Of a stretch of 64,000 nt of DNA, positions 25,221 to 33,487 are shown piece by piece. The notes below the pieces were generated by a model, which was not told the DNA's origin, made no database searches, and worked only from the letters and a program-made list of their open reading frames with translations. Position 1 is the stretch's first letter, and each line of letters opens with the position of its first letter. The position numbers and the translations under genes are program-made. This DNA comes from Rhizobium sp. GN54 (GTDB lineage Bacteria > Pseudomonadota > Alphaproteobacteria > Rhizobiales > Rhizobiaceae), in contig NZ_JAJNCZ010000002.1 in NCBI RefSeq assembly GCF_021026345.1, positions 558,001 through 622,000 of the forward strand, in the 5' to 3' direction.

Positions 25221-25976
25221 TCAATGGGCGGTGTAGGCGCCGTCCACCAGATGGCAGCTGCCGGTGATGAAGCTCGCCTCGTCGGAGAGGAGGAAGCTGA
25301 CGAGGGTTGCTACCTCTTCCGGCGTGCCGCGACGGCCCATCGGCTGCAGCGCCTCCAGCCGCTTGTTGGCGGCGAGCTTGGCATGCTCCGACAGGAGCGG
25401 CGTCTCGATCCAGCCGGGCGCGACGGCATTGATGCGCACGCCGTGCCGCGCATATTCGATCGCCGCAACCTTGGTCAGGCCGACCACGCCGTGCTTGGCC
25501 GCCGTATAGGCCGCGGTCGCCGGAAGGCCGACGCAGCCGAGCACGGAGGCCATGTTGACGATGGCTCCGCCGCCTGCGGCCAGCATGGCGTTGATCTCGT
25601 ACTTCATCGAATAGAAGACGCTGTTGAGGTTGACGTCGATCAGCTTGCGCCAATTGTCGAGCGGGTAGTCCGCCGTCATGGCGAGGCTGCCGTGGAAGCC
25701 GGCATTGTTGACGGCCAGATGCAGCCCGCCACAGTTGGAAACGGCAAATGCCACAAGCCGCTCGACCGCTTCCGCATCAGTGACGTCGACTGCGACATCC
25801 CTTGCCTCGCCGCCGCTCTCCCGAATCGCGGTCGCGACCTCCCGGGCCGCTTCCGAATCGATATCGGCGACGACGACCTGTGCGCCGTTCGAGGCGAGAC
25901 GCCGGCAGACCGCCGCGCCGATTCCCGATCCGCCGCCTGTGACGAGAGCCACTTTTTCGGAAAAGCCAGAGGTCAT
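25221..25976 (-). CDS. Short-chain dehydrogenase/reductase
   Basis: A 251-residue classical SDR. The cofactor motif is VTGGGSGIGAAV, the strand-4 motif NNAG reads AVNNAGFHG, the catalytic residues are in VNMASVLG (Ser) and YTAAK (Tyr-x3-Lys), and the segment after it, IRINAVAPGWIETPL (with H/V variants), is normal. ADIDSEA following strand 2 (Asp) suggests NAD preference. The substrate is unknown. I chose the ATG at 25976, which has GGAGGGGG just upstream, over an earlier in-frame ATG. It is monocistronic, convergent with the DUF1489 gene. Confidence 0.92.
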   Translation of the reverse strand: MTSGFSEKVALVTGGGSGIGAAVCRRLASNGAQVVVADIDSEAAREVATAIRESGGEARDVAVDVTDAEAVERLVAFAVSNCGGLHLAVNNAGFHGSLAMTADYPLDNWRKLIDVNLNSVFYSMKYEINAMLAAGGGAIVNMASVLGCVGLPATAAYTAAKHGVVGLTKVAAIEYARHGVRINAVAPGWIETPLLSEHAKLAANKRLEALQPMGRRGTPEEVATLVSFLLSDEASFITGSCHLVDGAYTAH

Positions 25977-26201
25977 TTTCCCCCTCCCATCCATTGTTTT
26001 TACCCAGTCGAACAGAGGCCGCTAAGGGAAGCAAGCCATTTCGACCCTGGCCGAAAGTGCGGTGTGGACAGCACACAGCACCTCCTAATGCGGATCGCGG
26101 TGCGCAGGTTCCGGCCGTCCCTGTTGCTACGAGGCTTGGCCAATCGGCAACGTGATGCTAATTCTAGCTGCAGGGGTTGGTCTGATCGCTGACAGGTGCT
26201 C

Positions 26202-26798
26202 ATGAAAAAAGACTTTTCTTCCAGCCGCCGGGCCCTGCTGCTCGCCAGCCTCGGGCTTCTGGCCACCGGCGCCTCCGGCTGCCGTTCGATATATTCCCGC
26301 TACATGCCTTCGGACTATTCCAGCTATCGCGTCGACCGGCAGTATCGCCGCAAGAGCGTGGCCTATGACGGCTACGAGCCGGCGGGCACGATCGTCGTCA
26401 ACACCTATGAGCGCTACCTCTACCATGTCGAGGGCGGCGGACGGGCAACCCGCTACGGGGTCGCCGTCGGTGAGGAAGGGCTTACCCTCAAGGGAGAGGC
26501 GAGCGTCGGCCGCAAGGCCGAATGGCCGTCCTGGACGCCGACGGCGTCGATGATCCGCAGGAAGCCGCACCTGGCGCAATATGCCGGCGGCGTCGAGGGC
26601 GGGCCGAACAATCCGCTGGGGGCTGCCGCGCTCTATCTCTACCGGGGCGGACAGGACACGCTGTTCCGGCTGCACGGCACCAATGAGCCCTGGTCGATCG
26701 GGCGGGCGGTCTCGAGCGGCTGCGTGCGGCTGACGAACGACGACATCGTGCATCTCTACAACAGGACCCCGATCGGGGCCCGGGTCGTCATCATCTGA
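26202..26798 (+). CDS. L,D-transpeptidase (YkuD domain), probable lipoprotein
   Basis: A 198-residue L,D-transpeptidase that would cross-link peptidoglycan or anchor envelope proteins. The N-terminus KKDFSSSRRALLLASLGLL is a signal peptide with two arginines and a possible lipobox ending ASGC (Cys27). The YkuD domain runs from about residue 60 (AGTIVVNTYERYLYHVEGG) to the end; the catalytic motif HGTN...SSGCVRL has His158 and Cys174. RxxD-type loops and the 26-residue linker rich in Tyr/Arg are normal for rhizobial paralogues. An upstream GTG start adds two residues only. Confidence 0.93.
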   Translation: MKKDFSSSRRALLLASLGLLATGASGCRSIYSRYMPSDYSSYRVDRQYRRKSVAYDGYEPAGTIVVNTYERYLYHVEGGGRATRYGVAVGEEGLTLKGEASVGRKAEWPSWTPTASMIRRKPHLAQYAGGVEGGPNNPLGAAALYLYRGGQDTLFRLHGTNEPWSIGRAVSSGCVRLTNDDIVHLYNRTPIGARVVII

Positions 26799-27109
26799 CA
26801 TCCGGGCGAGGGCACCGGAACGGAGGCGCCCGCCGACGATCCCAAGCCGGCTCACGAGCGGCCAAACCTGCAAGAATTCGATTCGTCCGGGCAAATATCG
26901 TCCGGGGCGAACAGGTCTGTCCGCGTCGATGACGGGTACAGACCACGCTCATCACGCAATTGCTACAAGCCGTTGAAAAATCTGATCTTGGCCGCTCTTC
27001 CGACGAATTAACTTTGTGGCGCTTCTGCACTATGCCTTTGTTGTTTTTGCGGCTATTACTAAGGTGTTGCCTTCGAAAACCTATTCCGAATCAAGGAGAG
27101 GACACATAG
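26799..27109. other. Intergenic region before the 42-aa lipoprotein
   Basis: 311 bases. No credible ORF. The last third is AT-richer than the surroundings (AAGTTAATTCG-type sequence on the minus strand) and probably contains the promoter of the small lipoprotein; I could not settle on -35/-10 boxes. Confidence 0.5.
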
Positions 27110-27238
27110 ATGAGCAGACTTTTCATTCTGGCAGTAGCAGTGCTTTCCGTGGCCGGCCTCACGGCATGTGACACGGTCGGCAAGGGCAAGGGAAAGGCTC
27201 CGCCTCCGGTCGAACAGCCGGCCCCGGTCTACAAGTAA
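27110..27238 (+). CDS. Small lipoprotein (42 aa)
   Basis: A very strong ribosome site (AAGGAGAGG) precedes an ATG opening MSRLFILAVAVLSVAGLTAC, a lipoprotein signal peptide with lipobox LTAC (Cys20), then DTVGKGKGKAPPPVEQPAPVYK: a mature 23-residue Lys/Pro-rich tail. This resembles the short entericidin/LptM-like lipoproteins that are abundant in rhizobial envelopes, but the exact family is unclear. After the stop a GGGGAGGCGCC/GGTGCCTCCCC hairpin may mark the transcript end, though it lacks a T-run. Confidence 0.82.
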   Translation: MSRLFILAVAVLSVAGLTACDTVGKGKGKAPPPVEQPAPVYK

Positions 27239-27376
27239 AGACTGATCTTGGTCCGGGGAGGCGCCTTGCGGTGCCTCCCCGTCCAGCTTGAAATGCGTGC
27301 TCCGGCCCGGAGTGCACAAGGCAATCCCAGAACAGTGCAGGCCTACGACTTACGTGGCATGCGATGGAGCGTGTTC

Positions 27377-27961
27377 ATGACGCTGGGCAAGAGCCATACA
27401 TCGCTTTTGATCCTCTTTTCCCTGGCACTCGCCTCCTGTCAATCGGAGGACAAGCCGCCACTTCCCCGCTACACATCCGAATTTCGCGGCTACGCCGGCG
27501 CGCCAGAGACGAACCGGAGCGCGGCGCGCTACTACATCGAATTCCGGTCGCGCTATGCGCTCACCTACGGCCATTCCTACGTGGTCTTCGGCCAGATGGG
27601 GAAGGGCGGCAAGCCGGCCACCCAGGAGGTGGCGGGACTTGCGCCGGCCTCGAACGATCCCACTCCCTACGTGCTCGGCCATTTCGTTCCGGTGCCGGCG
27701 GAGACCGGCGCCAGCGACGGCGACCTGGAAGAAGAGTACAGGTCGGCAAGCTGGCGTGTTATGCTGACGGAGGCGGAGTACCGCAAGACGGTGGCCTTCA
27801 TCCGGCAATTGCAGGCGAAATCCAAGGTCTGGCAGGCTTCCGTCTACAACTGCAACGCCTTCGTGGCGGAGATCGCCCGCTCCATGGGCTACAAGGCCCC
27901 GGCGATCTGGCTCCGGCCGCAGCAGTTCATCACGAAGCTTCGTGAGATGAATGGGGGATAA
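27377..27961 (+). CDS. Lipoprotein with possible permuted papain-like (LRAT/DUF4105-like) domain
   Basis: A 194-residue lipoprotein: signal peptide up to the lipobox LALASC (Cys21). In the mature part YALTYGHSYVVFG (His66) comes first and VYNCNAFVAEIARSMGYKAP (Cys159) much later. A histidine preceding an N-C motif with following helix is the order in permuted papain-fold (LRAT/NlpC-like) enzymes; this is my inference, not a firm match. The ATG at 27377 has GGAG seven bases upstream; an ATG six codons earlier lacks one. It is followed by the ICMT-like gene after 51 bases. Confidence 0.75.
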   Translation: MTLGKSHTSLLILFSLALASCQSEDKPPLPRYTSEFRGYAGAPETNRSAARYYIEFRSRYALTYGHSYVVFGQMGKGGKPATQEVAGLAPASNDPTPYVLGHFVPVPAETGASDGDLEEEYRSASWRVMLTEAEYRKTVAFIRQLQAKSKVWQASVYNCNAFVAEIARSMGYKAPAIWLRPQQFITKLREMNGG

Positions 27962-28012
27962 GATCATGACCGATCGGGAGACGTCGACGCCGCGGCCGGG
28001 CGAGGGCTTGCG

Positions 28013-28615
28013 GTGAACGGCATGGGTATGTCTGTCGCGACCCTGGGTGCGGTCCTCTGGGTGCTGGGCGGGATCGCCTGGTACGTCATCCGCTATCCGT
28101 TCGAGCGTCGCGCGCGGCGCACGCGGGTCGTATTGAACCGGCGCTCGCCGGTCGACATGTGCGGTCTGGGGGCTGCGATGCTCGGCATGGGGCTGGTGCC
28201 GGCGATCTATGTCGCCACCGGCTTTCCGGCATCCGCCGACTATCCGGCCGGCGCCTTCCGGGTCGTCCTCGGCGCCGCCCTGTTCTTCGCCGCCGTCTGG
28301 CTCTTCCGCAGGACGCACAAGGAACTCGGCAAGAACTGGTCAATCACGCTCGAGATCCGCGACAAGCACAGGCTGGTGTCCGGCGGGCCCTATGCGCTCG
28401 TCCGCCATCCGATGTATACCTCGTTCCTGATGATGGCGATGGGGCAGGCGCTGCTGCTCGCCAACTGGTTCGTCGGACTGGCGGGGCTCGCGGGTTTCGC
28501 GCTGCTGTTCTTCCTGCGGGTGGACCGGGAGGAGCGGATGATGCTCGACACGTTCGGCACCGAATACCGGACCTACATGGACAGGACGAAGCGAATCATA
28601 CCGTTTGTCTACTAG
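28013..28615 (+). CDS. Isoprenylcysteine carboxyl methyltransferase (ICMT)-family membrane protein
   Basis: A 200-residue protein with about five transmembrane helices. The C-terminal catalytic half holds RLVSGGPYALVRHPMYTSF, the SAM-binding motif of ICMT/PEMT-like enzymes, and VDREERMMLDTFGTEYRTYM, the EE-x-L...Y motif. Bacterial members methylate lipids, quinones or thiols; the substrate is unknown. The GTG start may be replaced by the ATG three codons later. It lies 97 bases before the E2-like gene, in the same direction, and could belong to that unit. Confidence 0.88.
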   Translation: MNGMGMSVATLGAVLWVLGGIAWYVIRYPFERRARRTRVVLNRRSPVDMCGLGAAMLGMGLVPAIYVATGFPASADYPAGAFRVVLGAALFFAAVWLFRRTHKELGKNWSITLEIRDKHRLVSGGPYALVRHPMYTSFLMMAMGQALLLANWFVGLAGLAGFALLFFLRVDREERMMLDTFGTEYRTYMDRTKRIIPFVY

Positions 28616-28712
28616 GACGCGCCACGGGCTTTCAGGTCGTTCGCTGCACTCCGGGTGATGGTTTCCATCATGTCGTGACCGCAGGCGAACAGGCGCGGGT
28701 TTCGGAGGAACG

Positions 28713-29510
28713 ATGCGAGGCAGGGCCCTTAAGATTTCGGCGCCGCGGCGGCTCGTCTGCGATCTGATGCGCTTTTCGATCGGTATCCCGCGGGTGACCG
28801 TTCAGCGGCAGATGAATATCGCGCCGCTTGTGGCCGCGCGCGCGGCCCGGCCGGATCGGCCCTCCTGGAGCGTCCTCTTCGTCAAGGGCTACGGGCTTCT
28901 TTCGCAGGAGGTGCCGGAACTCAGGCGCGCCTATGTCAAGCTGCCCTGGCCGCATTTCTACGAATATGCGCTCAGCGTTGCCTCCGTCGCCCACGAGCGC
29001 GAATTCGAGGGCGAGAGAATCGTGCTGCTGGGGTCCATCAAGGGGCCGGAGCGGCGGACGATCACCGAGCTCCAGGCGATGATGGAAGCCGCGCGGACGC
29101 GTCCGGTACTGGAGAACAAGGAATTCCGCCGCGCGCTGAAGATCGCGCGGCTGCCGGGCCCGCTGCGCTGGCTCCTGATGTGGCTGGGGCTCAATCTGCC
29201 CCGGCGGCGCGGCCGCCATTTCGGCACCTTCCAGTTCTCCGTCTATTCGGGGCTCGGCGCGGAATCGCTGAACCCGCTGACGCCGCTGACGACGCTGCTC
29301 AATTACGGCCCGATCCGCGAAGACGGCACGGTGACCGTGCGTATTCTCTACGACCACCGCGTGATGGACGGGGCGAACGTCGCCCGTGCGCTTGAGCGCT
29401 TCGAGGCGATCCTGAACGGCGAGGTGGCTTCCGAGGTCAACGGCATGCCGGGCGGCAATGCGTCTTCGGCGGGGGCCGGTCACCATCCGGCGGCGAGGAC
29501 GACGGGATGA
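28713..29510 (+). CDS. Stand-alone 2-oxoacid dehydrogenase E2-type acyltransferase domain protein
   Basis: A 265-residue protein whose C-terminal part reads VTVRILYDHRVMDGANVARAL, close to the active site of the E2/chloramphenicol-acetyltransferase superfamily (DHRxxDG; His215, Asp219). Earlier VLFVKGYGLLSQ and ELRRAYVKLPW fit the start of that fold. No lipoyl domain or E3-binding domain is present, so it is not part of a normal dehydrogenase complex. It probably transfers an acyl group from a thioester (inference). GGAGG precedes the ATG. Its stop overlaps the SDR start as ATGA, so the two products are made together. Confidence 0.75.
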   Translation: MRGRALKISAPRRLVCDLMRFSIGIPRVTVQRQMNIAPLVAARAARPDRPSWSVLFVKGYGLLSQEVPELRRAYVKLPWPHFYEYALSVASVAHEREFEGERIVLLGSIKGPERRTITELQAMMEAARTRPVLENKEFRRALKIARLPGPLRWLLMWLGLNLPRRRGRHFGTFQFSVYSGLGAESLNPLTPLTTLLNYGPIREDGTVTVRILYDHRVMDGANVARALERFEAILNGEVASEVNGMPGGNASSAGAGHHPAARTTG

Positions 29511-30358
29511 CCGACGTCTCCGTCGAAAACAGGCCGGCCGTGGTCGTCGTCGGCGCTTCCCGCGGCATCGGCCGGTCGATCGCCCGGGTGGCCGCCCGTG
29601 AGGGCGGGCCGATCGTGCTCGTCGCCCGGTCCCGTGAGGGGCTTTCCGACGTGGCGGCGGAGATGCGTGCTGCGGGGGCGGAGCCACTCACGGTCGCCCT
29701 CGATCTGATGGCCCTGGACGCGGCACGGCGGTTGCAGGCGGAACTGGACCGCAACGGGCTCTACTGCGACGTTCTCGTCAACAGCGCCGGGATCGGATTG
29801 CGGGGCGCTGCGACGCTCCTGCCCGTGCAGGACCAGATCGGCATCGTCGATCTCAACATCCGGGTGCTCAGCGAACTGACGTTGCATTTTTTGAAAGGGA
29901 TGGCGGCCCGCAAGCGCGGCGGCGTGCTCAATCTCGGCTCGATTGCCAGCTTCACGCCGGGACCCGGCATGGCGATGTATTATGCCAGCAAGGGTTTCGT
30001 CCGCTCCTTCTCCGAAGCGCTCCACACCGAGATGCGCCCTATCGGCGTGACGGTCACCTGCGCCTGCCCGGGTCCGGTCGCGACCGAATTCCTCGAGCTG
30101 TCGGGAGCAGGGAAGTCGATGCTGTTCAAGGTGCTGCCGCGGCTTGAGCCGGACTATGTGGCGGAACGCGCCTGGCGCGGGTTCCGGGCCGGACGCCGGC
30201 TCGTCATCCCCGGCATTTCGGCCAAACTGACGGCATTGGCATCATCGGTGGTGCCGTCCGCCTTGATGCTGCCGTTGATCGCCCGGTTGCAACGGCGCAG
30301 CGGCGATCTCTGCCCCTGCGGTTCCGGCAAGCGCTACGGCAATTGTTGCGGCAAATAG
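29507..30358 (+). CDS. Short-chain dehydrogenase fused to a C-terminal SEC-C zinc motif
   Basis: A 283-residue protein. Residues 10-235 are a classical SDR: GASRGIG (16-22), NSAGIGLRG, Ser145 in LGSIAS, Tyr158-x3-Lys162. LVARSRE after strand 2 suggests NADP. Residues 235-260 form a hydrophobic helix (LASSVVPSALMLPLIARL), as in membrane-bound ketoacyl reductase-like SDRs. The last 15 residues, LCPCGSGKRYGNCCGK, are a SEC-C motif (Cys269, 271, 280, 281), as at the end of SecA. I regard this combination as unusual. It overlaps the E2-like gene by four bases. Confidence 0.85.
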   Translation: MTDVSVENRPAVVVVGASRGIGRSIARVAAREGGPIVLVARSREGLSDVAAEMRAAGAEPLTVALDLMALDAARRLQAELDRNGLYCDVLVNSAGIGLRGAATLLPVQDQIGIVDLNIRVLSELTLHFLKGMAARKRGGVLNLGSIASFTPGPGMAMYYASKGFVRSFSEALHTEMRPIGVTVTCACPGPVATEFLELSGAGKSMLFKVLPRLEPDYVAERAWRGFRAGRRLVIPGISAKLTALASSVVPSALMLPLIARLQRRSGDLCPCGSGKRYGNCCGK

Positions 30359-30409
30359 GCGGCCGTCGCGACGGTGATCCGACGGAGGAAGGGAAGGGCG
30401 TGGCCCCTC

Positions 30410-30664
30410 CTAGCGGACGCGCATCCTGATGGGATGGCTGCGGCCGTTGCGATGCACATGCAGATGGATGCCGACCTCCGGCTGCGCGGTGCGCCAGGCG
30501 CGGGCGCCGTGCGCGAGCAGCATGCCGACCAGATCCTTGGTGCGGGCGCGCGAACGATTGAGCCCGATGTCGGCGATCCGCAGCGCCGCCTCATGCAGCG
30601 GGTGCAGGCTGCTCCTAAGATCCCGCCTGGCTCTTTGCCTCGTGCCGGTGACGTTCTCGTTCAT
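30410..30664 (-). CDS. Small basic hypothetical protein (84 aa)
   Basis: The frame from ATG 30664 (MNENVTGTRQRARRDL, then EAALRIADIGLNRSRARTKDL and an end HVHRNGRSHPIRMRVR) has codon use similar to the neighbours, with third positions mainly G or C. The product is basic, without membrane segments or signal peptide. The frame is open further upstream to an ATG at 30796. It converges with the SDR-SEC-C gene. No family recognised; other frames in this stretch are also open, so doubt remains. Confidence 0.4.
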   Translation of the reverse strand: MNENVTGTRQRARRDLRSSLHPLHEAALRIADIGLNRSRARTKDLVGMLLAHGARAWRTAQPEVGIHLHVHRNGRSHPIRMRVR

Positions 30665-30841
30665 GACCGTATTGTCCCTCGTACGCAAAACCCAATCGAG
30701 GTCGACGGATGCCTTAAGGCGGCTCCGCCCGCCCGGTCTCGGTCGCCGGGCAACAAACCCGTCCGGCGAATGCCTCGACCGAGGCTGAATTTCCAACGCC
30801 GCTGGTCCATCTGTTATCGTGTCCCTGCGTCGTTCATGCTG

Positions 30842-32323
30842 TTACTGTTGGCTCGCCCAGCAGGCGAAGCCCTTTTTCTTCAAGGCCTTGCAGGCGTTGA
30901 CGGCGCTGTCCTGACCGGAGAAGCCGGCAAAGCGGGCCCGGTAGAGCTGGCCGTTGCCCTCGCCGACGGCGACGGTGAACGGCTGGGCGCCGCGCAGGGC
31001 CTTGCCGCCACGGTCCTTGGCGTTGTCGAGCAGGATCTGCGCCTGGTTGCGGTCCGGAGTCGCGCCGATCTGGATCACCCAGCCGGACTGTGCCGACAGT
31101 TCCGATGCGGCGGCAGCGGTGGACGAGGTGGTGAGCGCATCGACCGAATTGTCGGCATCGCCCTGCTCGATCACATCCTCGATCGCCGGCTGCGGCGTTG
31201 CGACCTGACGCTGGATGCGCAGCGTGGCGGCGAGTGCGTCCTTGCCGACGACGCCGGCAGCGTTGCCGCTGGAGGTGGCGGCGTAGGCCGTCTCGATCCG
31301 GGTCTCCTCGTAGCGGTAGGTCGGGACCGGGCCGTTGTCGGGAAGATCGAAAGCGGCGGCGGCTGAGGCGACGTTCGCGGACACGGCCTTTGCGGCGGCA
31401 CCGGCGGTCAGCGTCGGTGCATCGGCGGTCTCGGCAATCAGGTTGCCGCTGCCGCGGCGCGAGGCCTTCGGCATGTAGCTGGCGATCAGCTTCTTCATCT
31501 GCTGGTCGCGCGAACCGCCCGAACGGCCGCCGATGACGACGCCGACGACGCTGCGGCCGTCGGCCTGCGCGGAGGTGACGAGGTTGAAGCCGGAAGCGCG
31601 GGTGTAGCCGGTCTTGATGCCGTCGACGCCGCGGACAGCGCCGAGCAGCCGGTTATGGTTGCCGATCGTCTGCTTGCCATAGCGGAAGCTGCGGGTGCTG
31701 AAATAGTCGTAATACTGGGGAAAGTGCTGGCGCAGCGCGAGGCCGAGGCGAGCCTGGTCGCGCGCGGTGGTGACCTGCGCCGTGTTGGGCAGGCCGTGCG
31801 CATTGCGATAGACGGTGCGCGTCATGCCGAGCGCGCGCGCCTTTTGCGTCATCATGCGGGCGAAGCGGTCTTCGGAGCCGCCGAGAAATTCGCCGAGGGC
31901 GGTGGCTACGTCGTTCGCAGAACGGGTGACGAGCGCCTGGATGGCCTGGTCTACGGTGAGCTTGCTGCCGGGGCGGACGCCGAGCTTGGAGGGCGGCTCG
32001 CCTGCGGCATGCTTGGAGACGGGAACCTGCGTGTTCTTCCTGATCTTGCCGGCCTCGAGCGCCTCGAAGGTCAGGTAGAGCGTCATCATCTTGGTCAGCG
32101 AGGCGGGGTAGCGCAGCTCGTCGGGGGCTTCGCTATAGAGGACCTTGCCCGTTTTCGCATCGATGACGATGCCTGCATATTTCGGACTTGCCTGTGCTGT
32201 GGAGGCTGTGGCCGCCGCGACGGCGCCCGCCACGAACAGGCATTTTGCCGTTGCACCTGCAAGACCGGCCGCGCGCGAAAGGAGGACGGAAAATACGGAA
32301 CGGAACACGCTGTTACTCTTCAA
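30842..32323 (-). CDS. D-alanyl-D-alanine carboxypeptidase (PBP5/6 type) with C-terminal SPOR domain
   Basis: A 493-residue low-molecular-weight penicillin-binding protein that trims the terminal D-Ala of peptidoglycan. A signal peptide ends near AQAS (residue 46). Active-site motifs are SLTK (75-78), SAN (135-137) and KTG (237-239). Residues about 290-405 are an Ala-rich linker, and residues about 410-493 form a SPOR domain (WVIQIGATPDRNQAQILL, QLYRARFAGFSGQDSAVNAC), which binds denuded septal glycan. The start may be TTG at 32323 or GTG at 32308; the first gives a longer n-region. SPOR-tailed DacA/DacF forms are common in Rhizobiales (from memory). Confidence 0.93.
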   Translation of the reverse strand: MKSNSVFRSVFSVLLSRAAGLAGATAKCLFVAGAVAAATASTAQASPKYAGIVIDAKTGKVLYSEAPDELRYPASLTKMMTLYLTFEALEAGKIRKNTQVPVSKHAAGEPPSKLGVRPGSKLTVDQAIQALVTRSANDVATALGEFLGGSEDRFARMMTQKARALGMTRTVYRNAHGLPNTAQVTTARDQARLGLALRQHFPQYYDYFSTRSFRYGKQTIGNHNRLLGAVRGVDGIKTGYTRASGFNLVTSAQADGRSVVGVVIGGRSGGSRDQQMKKLIASYMPKASRRGSGNLIAETADAPTLTAGAAAKAVSANVASAAAAFDLPDNGPVPTYRYEETRIETAYAATSSGNAAGVVGKDALAATLRIQRQVATPQPAIEDVIEQGDADNSVDALTTSSTAAAASELSAQSGWVIQIGATPDRNQAQILLDNAKDRGGKALRGAQPFTVAVGEGNGQLYRARFAGFSGQDSAVNACKALKKKGFACWASQQ

Positions 32324-32413
32324 GTCTCTGATTGCTGTTTCGTTCGGACCATGAGGCGAACGACGATTTGAGCGATCCTATCGGTGCAGGGTTACCAATC
32401 GGTTTATGATGAA

Positions 32414-33205
32414 TCATTGGTTGAGCGTTTCTGTCGCATTTTGGTGTTCGGGGCGGCGGGGGGAGAGGTGCCCCTTTTCGGTCAGGCTCGCGCCGGCGAA
32501 GGTTCTGATGACCTGCTCCATCGCCCGCCACTGCGGCAAAAGTCTGCTCGAGAACCGGTAGAGGAGCGACAGATCGTCGCCGATGTGGATATCGCGCTGG
32601 CAATCGGCGCTGGTGGTGGCATGCCCGGACCCCGGCAGGATGCAGCGCACCGCATAGGTGGAGCCGTCCGGCAGGGGGGCGGTGAGGAGCACTTCCTGCT
32701 CGTAGCCGGAGCTTGCCTTCAGCCGGCGCAGGGTCAGGCCCGCCGGGGCGTCTTCCGGTGTGCCGTCGAAGAGGTGCGAATAGATCGGTCCGACCCGCCC
32801 GGACATGTCGCGGGACATCGTGCTCTGCGAAAGCTGCAGGAAAATCAGGCTTTCCGGCCTTGCCACGTCGTTGAAGCGGCTTCGGTTGGCGGCCGTGTAG
32901 CCCTCCATCTCAGGCCAGGTCAGGTAGAGATCGATCCGGTCGGTCGGACCGCTCACGCGCTGGTCCTCGAAGCGGATGGCGTTGGCGGGCAGGTGCAGGA
33001 GGTCCTGGCCGATCAACACGTTGACGTTCGTGCGATCCTCGGTGTGCCCGGCCAGCGCGATGTGTTCGCCGATCGTCCGCCCGCCGATACTGATGGCGAC
33101 GGTCAGGCCGGCAAGGGCTGCCACGCCGAGCGTCAGCCGCTTGAGGAAGCGGGGCGAAACGAGGGTGTCCGCTTCGGTGTCCATGGCATGGGGGCTTGTT
33201 TGCAT
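32414..33205 (-). CDS. Membrane-anchored conserved hypothetical protein
   Basis: A 263-residue protein with a cytoplasmic N-terminus (MQTSPHAMDTEADTLVSPRF), one hydrophobic helix (LTLGVAALAGLTVAISIG, residues about 27-44) and a soluble presumably periplasmic part. The latter contains DRIDLYLTWPEMEGYT, SRDMSGRVGPIYSHLFDG and DCQRDIHIGDDLSLLYRFS. I know similar proteins from rhizobial genomes but no named domain or function. I chose the ATG at 33205; one six codons later is also possible. It is upstream of the DD-carboxypeptidase gene on the same strand with a 90-base gap. Confidence 0.78.
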   Translation of the reverse strand: MQTSPHAMDTEADTLVSPRFLKRLTLGVAALAGLTVAISIGGRTIGEHIALAGHTEDRTNVNVLIGQDLLHLPANAIRFEDQRVSGPTDRIDLYLTWPEMEGYTAANRSRFNDVARPESLIFLQLSQSTMSRDMSGRVGPIYSHLFDGTPEDAPAGLTLRRLKASSGYEQEVLLTAPLPDGSTYAVRCILPGSGHATTSADCQRDIHIGDDLSLLYRFSSRLLPQWRAMEQVIRTFAGASLTEKGHLSPRRPEHQNATETLNQ

Positions 33206-33487
33206 GATCGTCCCGTAGCGACCCTGGGGAGGGAGAGGGCCAGGCGAGACGCTACCGGGCGGACCCGGCGCGGAGCTTGCCTGCATGCAACCGAAGGTGT
33301 TTCGGATATGGTTGATATTCGGTTAACGGGTGACCGCAGACGGTGCAAGTCCCCAAAAACGGCGGCCGGCCCAAGGGACAGAGAGCCGACCGCCAGGGCC
33401 GTGGTCGGGACGGGATTGGGACTGACCGGGCCCTTGCTCTTGCCTGAAGCCGTAGCCCTTCCGAGGAGGGGCGTCCGGGATCGACGG

